Source: Telmatobacter sp. DSM 110680 (GTDB lineage: Bacteria; Acidobacteriota; Terriglobia; Terriglobales; Acidobacteriaceae). From it: a stretch of 64,000 nt of DNA. A model generated the notes under the pieces. It saw only the letters and a program-made list of their open reading frames with translations, searched no databases and had not been told where the DNA came from. The position numbers and the translations under genes are program-made. Shown in pieces: positions 19,359-29,300 of this stretch (position 1 is its first letter; each line of letters begins with the position of its first letter). Location: contig NZ_CP121196.1 in assembly GCF_039994875.1 (NCBI RefSeq), positions 4,898,001-4,962,000 of the forward strand, given 5' to 3'.

Positions 19359-20196
19359 AACCGTCCTCATTACTGGCGCTTCGAGCGGCTTCGGGCTGCT
19401 GACTTCCGTTACGCTCGCGAAGTGCGGCTGGCGGGTACTGGCGACTATGCGTGACCTCGACCGCCGCACCAAATTGGAGACTGCGGCACTTGATGCGGGA
19501 GTGCAGGAGCGCATCGAGTTTCACGCGCTGGATGTCACGAATGCAGAACAGATTGCGGCGCTCGCTGATCTAGTAGCCAAGCGAGGTGAACCACTGCATG
19601 CCCTCATCAACAACGCCGGCTTCGCGGTTCCCGGGTTTGCCGAAGATGTGACTGACGCAGAGTTGCGCGACCAATTCGATACGAATTTCTTCGGCGCCGT
19701 AGCCGTGACGCGAGCAATTCTGCCGCTGATGCGGCGGCAGGGTTTTGGCCACGTCGTCATGGTCTCGTCGATCTCGGGGCGCGTAGGTTTCCCCGGCGTC
19801 AGCAGTTATGCATCTTCGAAATTTGCTCTGGAAGGCTGGACCGAGACGTTGCGCTACGAGATGAAGGCTTTCGGCATTTACGCAGTGCTGGTCGAGCCGG
19901 GCTCGTTTGCAACCGATATCTGGACGCGCAATGCGAAAATGACAGCTGCTCTAAAGAATCCGAGTGCGGCGAATGCAGCGCGGGTGGCTCGATGGCGCAG
20001 TCGCATCGATCAAAGCGCCAAAGACCGCGCTGATCCACAGACGGTTGCTGACGTAATCGCCCGTGTGGTGGAAAATCCACGACCGAATCTTCGTTATGCC
20101 GTCGGCAGAGATGCCCGCATGGCTCTCAGGCTGCGCGGAATCTTGCCGGCCAGCATGTTCGAAGGCGTGATCATCAAGAGCAGCGGCGTGGACTAG
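19345..20196 (+). CDS. Short-chain dehydrogenase/reductase (SDR), classical type
   Basis: A 283-residue Rossmann-fold oxidoreductase. The cofactor motif TGASSGFG is at residues 10-17, NNAGFAVPG is the NAG motif, and the catalytic Ser-Tyr-Lys set is in MVSSISG and YASSK. The basic residue after the glycine motif (MRDLDRR) suggests NADP(H). Members act on many alcohols and ketones (steroid-like, sugar, fatty acyl), and the substrate is not readable. The start is GTG with overlap into the preceding small gene. Confidence 0.92.
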   Translation: MTNHKTVLITGASSGFGLLTSVTLAKCGWRVLATMRDLDRRTKLETAALDAGVQERIEFHALDVTNAEQIAALADLVAKRGEPLHALINNAGFAVPGFAEDVTDAELRDQFDTNFFGAVAVTRAILPLMRRQGFGHVVMVSSISGRVGFPGVSSYASSKFALEGWTETLRYEMKAFGIYAVLVEPGSFATDIWTRNAKMTAALKNPSAANAARVARWRSRIDQSAKDRADPQTVADVIARVVENPRPNLRYAVGRDARMALRLRGILPASMFEGVIIKSSGVD

Positions 20197-20572
20197 CGCG
20201 GCAACGACGAAATCCTACGACGCCTGCATCCTCGCCGATTTCGAAAATAATGTGTCTCCAGTTCCACGCCACGTGTCCCTGCTAACACGGTTCGGACAAT
20301 TCGATCTCGCCTAGCTTGATTGTTTTCAGCGGCTCGCACGCTGGCCCGTCGCTTGCAGTTAGCAAGCGCAGGAGATCACGATGCAGGTTCAGCTCACAAT
20401 TCCCGGGCTCACAGATTCCGCAACAGAAGAGCCAGAGCTCAAAAGGCGACTCCTCCCCGAACATTTAGAATGGTTTCTGCTTCTAGGTTCTCATGCGTCC
20501 GCAGCAAATCCGCTGAGCAAGTGTTTGTCTCATCGGGATTTAGCGGACGGGAAAGCACGTTCGGACTCTTCT
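20197..20572 (+). other. Intergenic/leader region upstream of proS with hairpin and in-frame upstream ATG
   Basis: These 376 bases lie between the dehydrogenase and the preferred proS start. A perfect 7-bp hairpin with a 5-base loop is at 20350-20368 (CGCTTGC / GCAAGCG). Directly after it, AGGAG sits six bases before an ATG at 20381 that is in frame with proS. The 64 residues that this would add do not look like ProS, and third codon positions there are mixed rather than GC-biased, so I read it as leader. No tRNA, T-box or riboswitch core is recognised. Confidence 0.5.
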
Positions 20573-22375
20573 ATGCATCGTTGGTCGAAGCTCTTTGTAC
20601 CCACTCTTCGGGAGGCCCCGGCAGATGCCGAAGTGGCCAGCCACAAGTTCCTGCTGCGGGCCGGATACATTCGTCAGCTCGGCGCAGGCCTCTACAGCTA
20701 TCTCTTTCTCGGACAGCGTTCGCTGAACAAAATTACCGGCATCGTGCGTGAAGAGATGGACAAGATCGGGCAGGAGTTCTTTCTGCCAGCGCTGCTGCCC
20801 AAGGAGCCATGGGAAGAGAGCGGCCGCTGGACAGGTATGGGCGCCAACATGTTTCGCCTGAAAGACCGCAAAGGCGCTGAACTCTGCCTGGGGATGACCC
20901 ATGAAGAGATCATGACCACCATCGCCCGCAGCGAATTGCGCAGCTATAAACAGCTGCCGCAGATCTGGTACCAGATACAAACCAAGTTCCGCGATGAACC
21001 GCGCCCCAAAGGCGGACTCCTGCGGGTTCGCCAATTCATCATGAAAGACAGCTACTCCTTCGATCTGAACAAGGAGGGGCTGGACAAGAGCTTCGATCTG
21101 CATGATGCGGTATATCGCACCATCTTCAAGCGCTGCGGATTGAAGTTTGTCGCTGTCGAAGCTGATTCCGGAGCGATGGGCGGCTCGCAGTCACAGGAGT
21201 TCATGGTTTACACCGACGCAGGCGAAGACCTGATTGCCAGTTGCCCGGTTTGCGGATACGCCGCGAATCTTGAGAAAGCAACGTCGCGCCTGAATCTGGT
21301 TGCAGAGATGGAGCCAACGGGCGACGGAACACCGGAGCTTGTGTTGACGCCGGGATGCGCCGCTATCTCCGACGTTGCGGCGTTCTTCAAGATTTCGCCG
21401 GCATCGGACATCAAGTGCGTGGCGTACATGGTGCTGAAGCGGGGCACGCCTGGGAAAGATGGTGCAGTGAAGGATACCTGGCACGGTGTTGCTTCTTTCT
21501 TGCGCGGCGATCATCAGGTGAACGAGACCAAGCTGCTGGGTGCTGTTGGCGGCGCGGAACTGCGCACGATGCAGGCTGAGGAATTGCAGCAATACTTCAA
21601 GGGGCCCGCAGGATATCTAGGTCCTGTGGGTCTGACCCACGGCGACAAGCCGCTTGGCGATGGATTGACGGTGGTTGTCGATCAGTCACTCGATGGCCGC
21701 AAGAACCTGGTGTGCGGGGCCAATCAACAGGACTACCATCTGCGCAATGTCGTTCCTGGTCGCGATTTTACCTGGACGGTGCTCGCGGATATACGCAGCG
21801 TAAACGAGGGCGAGACCTGCCCGAAGGACAACTGCAGTGGCAAGCTGGTGGTGGGCAAGGCCGTTGAAGTCGGCCATATCTTCAAGCTTGGCTACAAGTA
21901 CACGGAGTCCATGGGGGCGCACGTTCTCGACCCCAACGGCAAGGAAGTCAAGCCGATCATGGGCAGCTACGGCATCGGCATCGAACGCATTCTCACGGCA
22001 GCGATCGAACAGTCGAATGACGCAAATGGATTTTACTTGCCGGCTTCAATTGCACCCTTCGCCGTTGTTGTAACGGTGACCAATGTTTCAGACACTGTGT
22101 TGCGCGAAGCGGGCGAAAGACTTGCGTCGGAACTTGAAGCAGCAGGACTCGATGTGCTGCTTGATGACAGAGACGAACGGGCAGGAGTCAAATTCAAGGA
22201 CGCAGACCTGGTCGGAATTCCTTACCGCATCAACGTGGGCAAGAAGACAACCGGCGGCCAGGTTGAACTGGTGACGCGCGCAACCGCTAGCAGCGCAGAT
22301 ATTGCAATTGAGGACGTTGTCGCGCAGGTGAAGCAACGCGTACTGGAAGAGAAGCTACTCGGTGAAAGCTCCTAG
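20573..22375 (+). CDS. proS: Prolyl-tRNA synthetase, bacterial (type with INS domain)
   Basis: A 600-residue class II synthetase that charges tRNA-Pro. The N-terminus [46 protein letters not shown] is the usual ProS beginning, followed by [15 protein letters not shown] (motif 1-2 area), the inserted editing (INS) domain (about 230-400), and the motif 3 region [11 protein letters not shown]. The C-terminal anticodon-binding domain ([37 protein letters not shown]) completes it. The open frame extends upstream to 20381, but the family start is ATG 20573. Confidence 0.95.
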   Translation: MHRWSKLFVPTLREAPADAEVASHKFLLRAGYIRQLGAGLYSYLFLGQRSLNKITGIVREEMDKIGQEFFLPALLPKEPWEESGRWTGMGANMFRLKDRKGAELCLGMTHEEIMTTIARSELRSYKQLPQIWYQIQTKFRDEPRPKGGLLRVRQFIMKDSYSFDLNKEGLDKSFDLHDAVYRTIFKRCGLKFVAVEADSGAMGGSQSQEFMVYTDAGEDLIASCPVCGYAANLEKATSRLNLVAEMEPTGDGTPELVLTPGCAAISDVAAFFKISPASDIKCVAYMVLKRGTPGKDGAVKDTWHGVASFLRGDHQVNETKLLGAVGGAELRTMQAEELQQYFKGPAGYLGPVGLTHGDKPLGDGLTVVVDQSLDGRKNLVCGANQQDYHLRNVVPGRDFTWTVLADIRSVNEGETCPKDNCSGKLVVGKAVEVGHIFKLGYKYTESMGAHVLDPNGKEVKPIMGSYGIGIERILTAAIEQSNDANGFYLPASIAPFAVVVTVTNVSDTVLREAGERLASELEAAGLDVLLDDRDERAGVKFKDADLVGIPYRINVGKKTTGGQVELVTRATASSADIAIEDVVAQVKQRVLEEKLLGESS

Positions 22376-22447
22376 CGACAAGATCATTTGCGATGGCGTG
22401 CGAAAACAAGACTTCGAATATTTCATCATTGAATTGAGGGCATAGGA

Positions 22448-24901
22448 ATGGCGCTGAAGATCAGGCTGGAGAGACCAAATTGGAAGCTCTCCAGGCTTCG
22501 TCTCTCGTGGTCTTCATGGGTGGTGCGCGGAGTTGTCGGCGCTGTCTTGCTCTTTGGAATTATCGGCTTTGCTGTCTTTACGCATTACTACAACAAGTAT
22601 GCCCGCATCGTAGACGAACGGCTGAAGCAGCCGCTCTTTGCCAACACGGCAAAGATTTACGCCGCACCGCGGGAAGTTCGGCCCGGGCAGAAGATCAGCG
22701 CCCGCTTAATTGCCACCGAATTGCGCGAAGCGGGGTACACGGTTGACGGGCTTTCGCATCCGTCGCCGATGGGCTCGTTCGCCGAATCAGCGCAGTCGAT
22801 CACGGTTCATCCCGGTCCCGAGTCCTACCATGCCCCCGACGCTGCCACGATCCAAACCCGCGATGGCAAAGTCGATTCAATCACTGACGAGAAAGGGCAG
22901 TCTCTTTCAAGTTATGAGCTGGAGCCTCTGCTGATTACGGGGCTGAGCGAAGATGCGAATCGCACCAAGCGCCGTCTGCTGAACTACGACGAGATCCCGG
23001 CAAACCTCGTGCAAGCGGTTCTCGCCATCGAAGATCGCAAATTTTTTGAGCACGGCGGCGTAAATTACTTCAGCATCCTGAGCTGGGGATGGCACGATCT
23101 CGTCGGCGACCGCAAACATCGGGGTGGCGCATCAACACTAACGATGCAGCTGGCCAAGCTGATTTTTCTTGCTGACACCGGGACCATCAAATACAAAGTT
23201 ACGCAGATTCTTATTACCTTTCACCTTGAACATCGATTCACAAAAAAGCAGATCTTCGAGGCTTACGCAAATCAGATCAACCTCGGACAGCGGGGAAGCT
23301 TTTCAATTGATGGCTTCGGCGAGGCTTCGCAGGCGTACTTTGGCAAGGACGTTCGTCAACTTGACCTGGCGGAGTGCGCAATGCTGGCGGGCATCATTCA
23401 GCGTCCCAACTATTTCAACCCTTTCCGCCATCCGGAGCGCACCATCGAGCGGCGCAACCTTGTGCTGGACTCGATGGTGGAAACGGGCACGATCAACAAG
23501 GAACAGGCCCAACGCGCCAAAGCTGAACCACTGCATCTTGCCTCTGTCAGCTCCGACGCCAGCGAAGCTCCTTATTTTGTGGACCTGGTGCGCGATCAAC
23601 TCGTGCAAAAACTTGGTGATCGCGACTTTAACCGCGAGGGTCTGCGCATCTACACGTCGCTTGATCCCGACCTGCAGCGCGTTGCGACGGATGCTATGAA
23701 TGCCTCGCTCCCCCAGATTGATGCGCAGGTAGAAAAGCGGCACGCCAGACTGAAGAAGACCACTGAGCCTCTGGTCTACCCCCAAGTGGCGCTGATTGCG
23801 CTCAATCCACGCACCGGCCAGGTTCTTGCGCTGGTAGGTGGCCGCGACTACGGCAAGTCGCAGGTGGATCACGCTGTAGCGCACCGTCCAACGGGCTCTA
23901 TCTTCAAGCCGTTTGTGTATGCAGCGGCCTTTCAAACCGCCGTCGAAGGTACGATGCTGCCCGGGCAAACTGCACTATTTTCGCCGATAACCATGTTGAA
24001 CGATCAACAAGCCACATACGGCGAGGGCACCCAATACGAGTACACTCCTCGCAACTACGAAGGCGAATATTACGGGGAAATGACTGCGCGCTTAGCCCTG
24101 ATGCGATCGGACAACAACGCAACGATTGGCCTGGCTTCGATGGTCGGCTTTGATCGTGTTGCGGCGCTGGCTCGCGATGCAGGCATCAAAAGCGCACAGC
24201 CCACGCCCGCCATGGCGATTGGTTCCTATGACGCTACCCCGCTCGACATGGCCGGAGCGTACACCATCTTTTCCAACGGCGGTGTCCACATCGATCCCTG
24301 GGTACTGGCCAGTGTACGCACCCCGAATGGAGATGTGGTTTCTGACTATGCACCAACGACCAAGCAGGTTCTCGATCCGCGCGTGGCCTTTCTGATGACC
24401 AACATGATGGAAGCGGTGCTGCAAGGCAACGGACCTGCTGGATGCAAAGTGAATGGCCTGGACTATTGCGGAACAGGCGCGGGCGTCCGCAACATGGGAT
24501 TCCGAGCTCCGGCGGCCGGCAAGACCGGCACCAGCCACGATGCATGGTTCGCCGGATACACCAGCAGCCTCTTGTGCATTGTGTGGGTGGGCAACGACGA
24601 CTACACTCCCCTGGCGCACGGGCTCGAAGGCGCAGCCGTCGCAGCACCGATCTGGGCTGCGTTTATGAAGTATGCAATTCAATTGCCGCAATACTCCGAC
24701 ACCAATGAGTTCACGCCTCCAGACGGCGTGCAGCTTGTCACTATCGACAAAGCCACCAACCTGCTTGCCGGTCCGACATGTCCGGACGACTTCACTGCGG
24801 CTTTTCTTGACGGCACGGCGCCCACAGATACCTGCGATCATCCGCCCGATCACCGCAACGTCCTGCAGAAGATCTTCGGGCTCGGCAAACCGGGCAACTG
24901 A
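22448..24901 (+). CDS. Class A bifunctional penicillin-binding protein (PBP1B-like)
   Basis: An 817-residue peptidoglycan synthase: short cytoplasmic start, one TM (about 28-50), a UB2H-like segment (AKIYAAPREVRPGQ), a GT51 glycosyltransferase domain (about 170-345; EDRKFFEHGG, GASTLTMQLAKL) and a transpeptidase domain (about 400-770). The active serine is in TGSIFKPF (SxxK), the second motif is SDN in RSDNNA, and the third is KTGT in AGKTGTSHDAWFAG. It polymerises and cross-links cell-wall glycan in the periplasm. The C-terminal tail is short and contains cysteines (CPDD, CDHPPD). Confidence 0.95.
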   Translation: MALKIRLERPNWKLSRLRLSWSSWVVRGVVGAVLLFGIIGFAVFTHYYNKYARIVDERLKQPLFANTAKIYAAPREVRPGQKISARLIATELREAGYTVDGLSHPSPMGSFAESAQSITVHPGPESYHAPDAATIQTRDGKVDSITDEKGQSLSSYELEPLLITGLSEDANRTKRRLLNYDEIPANLVQAVLAIEDRKFFEHGGVNYFSILSWGWHDLVGDRKHRGGASTLTMQLAKLIFLADTGTIKYKVTQILITFHLEHRFTKKQIFEAYANQINLGQRGSFSIDGFGEASQAYFGKDVRQLDLAECAMLAGIIQRPNYFNPFRHPERTIERRNLVLDSMVETGTINKEQAQRAKAEPLHLASVSSDASEAPYFVDLVRDQLVQKLGDRDFNREGLRIYTSLDPDLQRVATDAMNASLPQIDAQVEKRHARLKKTTEPLVYPQVALIALNPRTGQVLALVGGRDYGKSQVDHAVAHRPTGSIFKPFVYAAAFQTAVEGTMLPGQTALFSPITMLNDQQATYGEGTQYEYTPRNYEGEYYGEMTARLALMRSDNNATIGLASMVGFDRVAALARDAGIKSAQPTPAMAIGSYDATPLDMAGAYTIFSNGGVHIDPWVLASVRTPNGDVVSDYAPTTKQVLDPRVAFLMTNMMEAVLQGNGPAGCKVNGLDYCGTGAGVRNMGFRAPAAGKTGTSHDAWFAGYTSSLLCIVWVGNDDYTPLAHGLEGAAVAAPIWAAFMKYAIQLPQYSDTNEFTPPDGVQLVTIDKATNLLAGPTCPDDFTAAFLDGTAPTDTCDHPPDHRNVLQKIFGLGKPGN

Positions 24902-24915
24902 GTTCTCGAAAAGTC

Positions 24916-24946
24916 CCCGCATGGGCGTGAGCGCGGGCACATTTTT
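24916..24946 (+). terminator. Candidate intrinsic terminator after the PBP gene
   Basis: CCCGC (24916-24920) pairs with GCGGG (24933-24937), followed by CACATTTTT. The stem is short with a 12-base loop but the T-run is clear. It lies 15 bases after the PBP stop and before the OsmC gene. Confidence 0.45.
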
Positions 24947-25016
24947 CAAGCAATACAAATCAATAGAATCCTTTGCAGTTCTGAACAGGCGGAACTGACA
25001 TAAGGAGTGTGCCGAA

Positions 25017-25466
25017 ATGAAAGCTGAATTGAGTGTGCGAGCTGTTCATCAAGGCGGAATGAGAGTTTTAGCTACGGACGGTCAATTCGAAGTGCTGATG
25101 GATTATCCAATTCAAGAGAATGAATCCATATTGGGCCCGACTCCGTTGACCATGCTGCTGGCAAGCCTTGCTGCGTGTAGTTTGAATTCGGTTGCAATGA
25201 TCCTGAAGAAAATGCAGCAGCCACTCCTAGGATTGGAAGTCAAAGCTCGCGGAGTGCGGAAGACCGAGCATCCGACACTGCTAACCGATATCTCGCTTGA
25301 ATTCACGGTAAAAAGCGGCGTTGATCCGGCCGCGGTGGCGCATGCGATGAAATTATCTAAAGAGCGGCTGTGCCCGGTTTGGAACATGCTGAAATCCAGC
25401 ACCGCAATTAAAGCGGAATTTCACCTGCGACCGAAGGAAGAACTCGAACCGGCTCCGGCCCATTGA
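25017..25466 (+). CDS. OsmC/Ohr-family peroxiredoxin-like protein
   Basis: A 149-residue protein with the OsmC fold. The two family cysteines appear in SLAACSLNSVAM and SKERLCPVWNML, and the QENESILGPTPLTMLLASL stretch is typical. OsmC and Ohr proteins use the cysteine pair to reduce organic hydroperoxides; the YhfA branch has unknown substrates. This one lacks clear Ohr-specific features, so I leave it unnamed. An AAGGAG site precedes the ATG. Confidence 0.9.
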   Translation: MKAELSVRAVHQGGMRVLATDGQFEVLMDYPIQENESILGPTPLTMLLASLAACSLNSVAMILKKMQQPLLGLEVKARGVRKTEHPTLLTDISLEFTVKSGVDPAAVAHAMKLSKERLCPVWNMLKSSTAIKAEFHLRPKEELEPAPAH

Positions 25467-26327
25467 TCAAGCACCGTCAATGTTGCTGCCGTCCGGCATA
25501 GGCTGGCAAGACTGACACCAGAACGTAACGCGCGCATCCGCGCCTTGCAGGCGATGCCGAATCGGATTGCCACAGCGACGACACGGCGCGCCAAAGCGGT
25601 TGTAGACCCACAGACTGTCTTGTGGCTTGGCGCCGTGCGTGGTTCGCCGCTGCTGGCCGCGATAGGTGACGATCATGTTGCCAGAATCTTCAAGAACATT
25701 CGCCGCCACAAGCTTTTGCGCCGTACTGACCAATGCCGCGACCTGCTTATCACTTAGCGATGCGACACGACAAAACGGATTTACACCCTCAACGAAACAT
25801 ATTTCCGACTTGAAGACGTTCCCAACTCCAGCCAGCACCTGCTGACGTAAAAGTACCTCGCCAATCTCTTCGTCGGCGTAGGTGCGAATGCGCGTTGCAG
25901 CAGCCTCGGGGTCGAAGTCCTCGCCGAGCACATCGGAACCTTTAGGCGGGATGCGCTTCTCGCGTGCCAATGCCTGAGCGGTGTAGATTCGCGCAATCGG
26001 CACCGTGAATGCAATCGCCTGGTAATCCCGATTCTCAAGCACGATGCGCATGTCGCGCGCCGGTCTGTGCCAGCGCTCTCCAGCGCGATAAAGATGCCAG
26101 GAGCCATTCATCAGCATGTGGGTTGCCAGGGTCGCTCCGCCGGAGAAATGAATCAACAGCCACTTTCCGCGCGATTCAACGCAGTCAACTGACTGCCCGG
26201 TAATTGGCGTGTCGTCGTGAAAGCGCGTGAGCAAGGGGAAAGTCGATCGAAAGTTGGTGATCGGCTTGCCGACGAGTGCGCGGCCCAACGCTCGCGCGCT
26301 GCGAAAGATGGTATCGCCCTCAGGCAT
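25467..26327 (-). CDS. nei: Endonuclease VIII (Nei)-type DNA glycosylase
   Basis: A 286-residue Fpg/Nei-family enzyme. After the start Met comes PEGDTI with the catalytic proline and glutamate, the active lysine in VESRGKWLLIHF, the helix-two-turn-helix region (LLRQQVLAGVGNVFKSEICF), and a four-cysteine zinc finger CRRC...CQSC at the C-terminus. PEGDT, rather than PELPE, marks Nei over Fpg. It removes oxidised pyrimidines and cuts the strand. The start codon is 3 bases after the lhr stop, so lhr and nei are cotranscribed, suggesting joint DNA repair. Confidence 0.93.
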   Translation of the reverse strand: MPEGDTIFRSARALGRALVGKPITNFRSTFPLLTRFHDDTPITGQSVDCVESRGKWLLIHFSGGATLATHMLMNGSWHLYRAGERWHRPARDMRIVLENRDYQAIAFTVPIARIYTAQALAREKRIPPKGSDVLGEDFDPEAAATRIRTYADEEIGEVLLRQQVLAGVGNVFKSEICFVEGVNPFCRVASLSDKQVAALVSTAQKLVAANVLEDSGNMIVTYRGQQRRTTHGAKPQDSLWVYNRFGAPCRRCGNPIRHRLQGADARVTFWCQSCQPMPDGSNIDGA

Positions 26328-26330
26328 GGC

Positions 26331-29300
26331 TTATTGCAATTCCTCTGGAGCCGGATCGGATTGGATGTTGTGGATCGGCATGGCGATGCGGCGCAGATGC
26401 AGCCCGAGCGGTCCGGGATGGAACCCCGCATCCAAAAGATAGCGCGTCATCGGGTGTGTGGCGACAGGCTGACCATTGATCGTGGTGATAAGCACGCCCT
26501 GGTGGCTGCTGGTGCGCATGCGGTCTTGTCCGCGCGAAGATAGAAAATGGGCCAGGCCCGCTGCGACTTGCGAACGCTCCGGTTCGTCGGCTGGCAGAAA
26601 AATGAGCAGGTTCGGATTGTTGCGACGCACCCACGCTACAAGCTGTCCGTTGCGCAGGATCACTTCGGCATAGACTGCGCGAGTTAAGACACGTGGCGCT
26701 GATTCAGAGTCCTCCTCCATCACCGGAAGTTCCGGCCACGGAAGAACGGAGCCATACGGATTGGCTACGTCCGTAGCTGCGATCTGAATAAACTCCGGCT
26801 TCTCGGCGGGAGGCTCGGTACGCAGCTGACGCAGCAGATCGACGGCAGCCGGCAATGCGAACTGTGTGACTCCCAGTCCCGCAACGAAGTAGCCGCGGCG
26901 AATACGACCGCTCTCCTCCAACGCTTTGAGGACATCGTAGACTGCGCTGAATCCTCCCGGAATGTTTTCGGCACCGACAGCCTCGCGGGTCAGGACGCCG
27001 TATCGATTCAGCAATTGCAAAGCAAGAGCGTGACTGGCTTCTGTATTACTGGGCGCGCCGTCTTTTTGCTCTTGAGAGCGCAGAGGCAGCAGCGACCAAC
27101 GGCCCTGGGCATTCGGTGGAGTGGTGCGGCGGGAACGAAAGACCATTCCCGTATGCGATCGGCGCTGAGGCCGCGAGGTATCAGGCCGCAACGTGTAGGC
27201 ACGGAGCGCGTGAAGCGAATCATTGGTGACAAGTCCGCGCCAGACCAGGCTCCATAGAGCATCAATCGACTCGCCCGGATAGCCACCGCCGACGGCCTGA
27301 TGGAGTGGATCAAAGAAGCTCGCTCCTGTGGATTCCAGAACCGCAAGCAGTTTCTCTTCTCGTTCAGTAAGCGGCTCGGTGAGTGGGCGCTTCTGCGCGA
27401 GCAATGGCAATTTGTCGGAAAGGAAAAGGGCGATGCGACCATCGCGTTCACCGATTGGATCGATGCCGGCCCATGCAACTTCACCCGCGGCGATCAGCGT
27501 ATCGAGACCGGTGGGGTCGTATCCGGCTACGCGCGCAGGCAGTATGGACGTCTCAAGCAGCGATGCCGGGATTGGTGCGCCCTGCAGGCTCTCGATAGCG
27601 TCGAGTAAAACATCGAGATGTGCAGCGGTGCTTCGCCGCGGCGAAATCAAGCCCTGCCAGTGCGAAAGAAAACGTGCCAGCGTGTGCTGCTCCACCGGCT
27701 CCACTTCGCGGCGAAGCTTGGCAAGGGATTTGCGCCGGATTTGGCGCAGGATTTCCATGTCGCACCACTCGCGATGCAGCCCGCCGGGACGGAATCCGCC
27801 TTCAAGGATTCGTCCCTCGACGGTGAGTTGATGCAGTGTGTTCTCAACGATGGCTGCATCGAGTGCGAATCGCTCGGCCACTTCGCGCTGAGTGAACGGG
27901 CCATGGGTGCGTGCAAAGCGGCGGACCAATTCCAACACCGGCTGAGCGACCGCCTCGATCAGCGCAACGGGCAAGCCGGGAGGAAGTGGAATTCCAAGTG
28001 CATCGCGGTAGCGACCGGCGTCCTCTGCGGCAATAATGCGGCGTTCCCCGGCGATGCGCAGTTCCAGTAGTCGTCGCGCGTGCAGAAGACGGTCGAGCGA
28101 ATCGAGAACGGTGGAGTCGACGACGCGGCGGGCAAGTTCTTCGCGCGAGAGATCGCCAAGACGCAGCAACAAATCATGAATGCCATCGGCAGAGCGGGCG
28201 CGATAGGACTCGATGAGGCACTGTGCCGTTTCTTCCACTTCGGCGATAGCGTCAGCATCGAGCAGTTCGCGAAGATCTGCCTCGCCAAGAAGCTCACGCA
28301 ACTGGTCCTGATCGATGGTCAAAGCTTGCGCGCGGCGTTCTGCGAGCGGTGCATCTCCGTCATAGACAAAATTGGCTACGTAACTAAACAGCAGCGACGA
28401 AGCGAATGGCGAGGGCTTGTGAGTCTCGACGACATGCACACGAAGCTGGCGCTGCTCGATCGCTCGCAGAGTCTCGACGAGGGCCGGCATATCGAATACG
28501 TCGCGAAGGCACTCGCGATATGCCTCAAGCAGCAGCGGAAATGAAGGGTAGCGCGACGCTACGCTCAGCAGGTCGTAGGAACGCTTGCGCAACTGCCAGA
28601 GCGGTGAACGCTGGTCGGCACGGCGTCGCGGCAGCAGCAGGGCTCGTCCGGCAGCCTCGCGGAACCTCCCCGCAAACAGCGCCGTCGATCCCAGCTGACG
28701 CAAAACCAATTGCATGGCCTCGCCGGATTCGACAAGGATCCAGTCAGGATCGGGCGGCTCGTCGGTATCCGGAAAACGCAAAACAAATCCATCGTCGCCC
28801 CACAGCGTTTCCACCTCGGGGCCGCCCGCTGCGCGGATACGCGAGCTGATCGCCATCGCCCAGGGAATGTGAATACGGCTGCCGAATGGGGTAAGGACGC
28901 AGACGCGCCAGTCGCCAAGTTCGTCCCGGGTGCGCTCCACCACGATCGTGCGATCGTCTGGAACCTGACCGGTGGCTGCTTCCTGGTCGGCAAGAAACTG
29001 GATGAGGTTCTCGGCAGCCCCAGGGTCCAGGTCATGATCAGTAACAAGCCTAGTGAGTGCGACCGGCTTCGGCAGGGCTCGAAGTTCGCGGACCAAGGCT
29101 CCGATGCGCCGGCCAAACTCCAGCGGACGCCCAGGACCATCGCCTTTCCAGAAGGGCATCTTGCCGGGCTCTCCGGGAGCCGGCGACACCAGGACGCGAT
29201 CGTGCGTAATGTCCTCGATCCGCCACGTCGATGCGCCAAGGATGAAGGTCTGGTTGGGGTGGGACTCGAAGACCATCTCCTCATCGAGTTCGCCTACACG

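Noticed and set aside
24092-24958. Minus-strand frame of 288 codons antisense to the PBP gene
   Set aside because: No motif; the PBP reading frame has all catalytic motifs.
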